From contig UQXI01000070.1 in the NCBI GenBank assembly GCA_900544975.1, positions 1-5,294 on the forward strand: a stretch of 5,294 nt of DNA. Reading direction: 5' to 3'. Position 1 is the stretch's first letter. Each line of letters starts with the position of its first letter. The translations under genes and the position numbers were made by a program. Origin of the DNA: an uncultured Eubacteriales bacterium. GTDB taxonomy: Bacteria; Bacillota; Clostridia; Oscillospirales; Oscillospiraceae. Positions 3,945 through 5,294 of the stretch are shown piece by piece. The notes below the pieces were generated by a model, which saw nothing but the letters and a program-made list of their open reading frames with translations, did not search any database and was not told where the DNA came from.

Positions 3945-5294
3945 CCATCCACCGTAAAGCGCAGGGTGATTTTCTCTCCGCTGGCGGCAGAGAAATCCAC
4001 CTTGAAGCTGTCTACAAACTTTCCGTTGACATACACGTCAAAATACTCCGTCCCCTTGCCCTCCAGGCTCGTCGGCACCTCTGTGGTACCGGGTTCCACC
4101 GAGAGCGCCTCGGTGCAGGGGCTGTTGCCCTTGTAAATCTGGAGCTGATACCGCACGGCAATGTCGGCGGGCAGCACCAGGGTGACTGTCTTGGAGACCA
4201 CCTGAGGCTCCGGCTCTGTGGGAGGCGCGGTGGTCTCCGCAGGTCCCTTGGAGACCTTCAGCTTGACCATGGTACCCTCCGGCACCTCCGTGCCCTTGGC
4301 CGGATCCTGCTCAATCACCTGGTCCTTGGGCTTGTCGCTCTCCACCAGGTCGTAGTCATACTTCAAATTCTTCCCGGTCAGCAGGGACACCGCCTTGCTG
4401 ATATCCAGGCCCAGCACCTCAGGTACGGTGGTCATCACCACATCGCTTCCGGTGCTCACATAGAGGGTCACCGTTTGGCCCGCCGTCAGCGTCGCACCTT
4501 TTCTCGGCTCCGTGCGGATGACCTTACCCTCTTCCACCGTCTCGCTGGCTTCCTCCACCACCTGGATGTTCAGATTCATACCGGTCAGGTTCCGGAGCAG
4601 CGCCTCTGCATTGGTCTGGGGCTGGCCGGTGAGGTCGTCCATGGACGCCGTCTGCGGACCCTTGCTGATCCACAGCGTCACCGTCTGGCCCACCGTAAGG
4701 ATCTCGTCTGCCTCGGGATCGGTCCGGGTCACCCGGCCGGCGGCAACGTCGCTGCTGAACTCCTCCTCCAGGACCACAGACAGCTTCAGATCTTTCAACC
4801 CATTGAGATACTCCTGGGCCTTCTCCTTGGTCCGGTTCACCAGATCTCCCATCTGCCCGGTCTGGGGACCGTTGCTGATGATCAGCTTCACCGTGGAGCC
4901 TTCTGCCACCTGGGTCCGGGCCACGGGATCCTGGGAGATGACCTCTCCGGCTTCATACTCATTGCTGTAGAGATAGTCGCCGTCAATCAGGCGCAGCTTG
5001 GGATATTTCTCCGGGTCAATCTCCTTAAAGACCTGGCCCACAAAACTGGGAACCTCCACCATGGCCGTGCCGCTACCCTTGGTAACCAAGACCACCAGCA
5101 CCACCAGCGCAACCACCACCGCCACAGCGCCCACGCCGATGGCCACAAACAGCCCCTTATTCCGGCGGGCGGGCGCTTCCTCCTCTGGCTCTTCGTAGGT
5201 GCGGGGCCGCTCTGGCTCCGGATACTTGCGCTCCGGCTCCCTGGTTCTGGGCGGCTCCTGCCGGGGCCGCACGTCCTGCCGGGGGCCTGCCACC
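3941..5294 (-). CDS. prkC: PASTA-domain Ser/Thr protein kinase (PrkC/Stk type), C-terminal part, cut by the right edge
   Basis: The 450 visible residues run off the window, so the kinase domain is not seen. Numbering from the first complete codon: a Pro/Glu/Arg-rich cytoplasmic juxtamembrane linker (1-46), one membrane helix (about 47-71), then four extracellular PASTA repeats (about 76-142, 145-212, 215-282, 286-350). Each ends in a V-K/T-L-x-(V/I)-S-x-G strand and carries a D/E-P motif (QDP, TDP, TEP, QDP). Repeats 1 and 4 open with the usual VPSFVG/VPEVLG, while 2 and 3 open with a degenerate MGDL/MDDL. A Thr/Pro-rich hinge (354-363) leads to an 87-residue C-terminal beta-rich domain, possibly Ig-like, with a lone Cys393. 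PASTA repeats bind muropeptides or lipid II, and the kinase phosphorylates division, wall and translation proteins. The 4-bp overlap with rsgA matches the known Bacillota order. The GTG at 5293-5291 is probably an internal valine, not the start. Confidence 0.93.
   Translation of the reverse strand, partial: VAGPRQDVRPRQEPPRTREPERKYPEPERPRTYEEPEEEAPARRNKGLFVAIGVGAVAVVVALVVLVVLVTKGSGTAMVEVPSFVGQVFKEIDPEKYPKLRLIDGDYLYSNEYEAGEVISQDPVARTQVAEGSTVKLIISNGPQTGQMGDLVNRTKEKAQEYLNGLKDLKLSVVLEEEFSSDVAAGRVTRTDPEADEILTVGQTVTLWISKGPQTASMDDLTGQPQTNAEALLRNLTGMNLNIQVVEEASETVEEGKVIRTEPRKGATLTAGQTVTLYVSTGSDVVMTTVPEVLGLDISKAVSLLTGKNLKYDYDLVESDKPKDQVIEQDPAKGTEVPEGTMVKLKVSKGPAETTAPPTEPEPQVVSKTVTLVLPADIAVRYQLQIYKGNSPCTEALSVEPGTTEVPTSLEGKGTEYFDVYVNGKFVDSFKVDFSAASGEKITLRFTVDG

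Overview
The window looks like a moderately GC-rich chromosome segment of a gut-type Clostridia bacterium (Bacillota), most likely Oscillospirales, in the general area of Flavonifractor, Lawsonibacter or Faecalibacterium. Three things support this: a strictly anaerobic-type (class III) ribonucleotide reductase, a PASTA-kinase/rsgA gene pair in typical Bacillota order, and a GC-rich palindromic intergenic repeat of a kind I recall from such genomes. The genus is inference only.

Layout. Positions 1-445 contain no credible gene. The left edge carries a near-consensus leftward promoter (4-32) for a gene outside the window. It is followed by about 260 bp with several small dyads, and then by the control region of nrdD: two NrdR-box-like sites one promoter-width apart (290-305 and 322-337), a -35/-10 pair (314-341) and a strong leader hairpin (379-411). 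Positions 446-2617 (+) encode a complete anaerobic ribonucleoside-triphosphate reductase, NrdD, followed by a hairpin terminator. The 2618-3068 gap lies between two converging genes. It holds the two terminators, a run of ten C and an element of about 250 bp built from two inverted copies of a 29-bp palindromic unit. Positions 3069-3944 (-) encode the complete ribosome-assembly GTPase RsgA. Positions 3941-5294 (-) encode the C-terminal part of a PASTA-domain Ser/Thr kinase (PrkC/Stk type), with the kinase domain cut off by the right edge. Kinase and rsgA overlap by 4 bp and are read leftward as one operon.

How the genes relate. NrdD makes deoxynucleotides for DNA synthesis without oxygen, and its promoter appears to be repressed by NrdR when dNTP/ATP is ample. 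Its activating enzyme NrdG is not encoded in this window. The leftward operon pairs a cell-wall-sensing kinase with a 30S-subunit maturation GTPase, a conserved Bacillota association. The two transcription units are otherwise unrelated and meet tail to tail.

I found no clearly new biological system. The most interesting parts are the nrdD control region, with its tandem operator and stable leader hairpin whose 3' arm resembles the Shine-Dalgarno sequence, the inverted-repeat element, and an abrupt change in arginine codon use inside nrdD.
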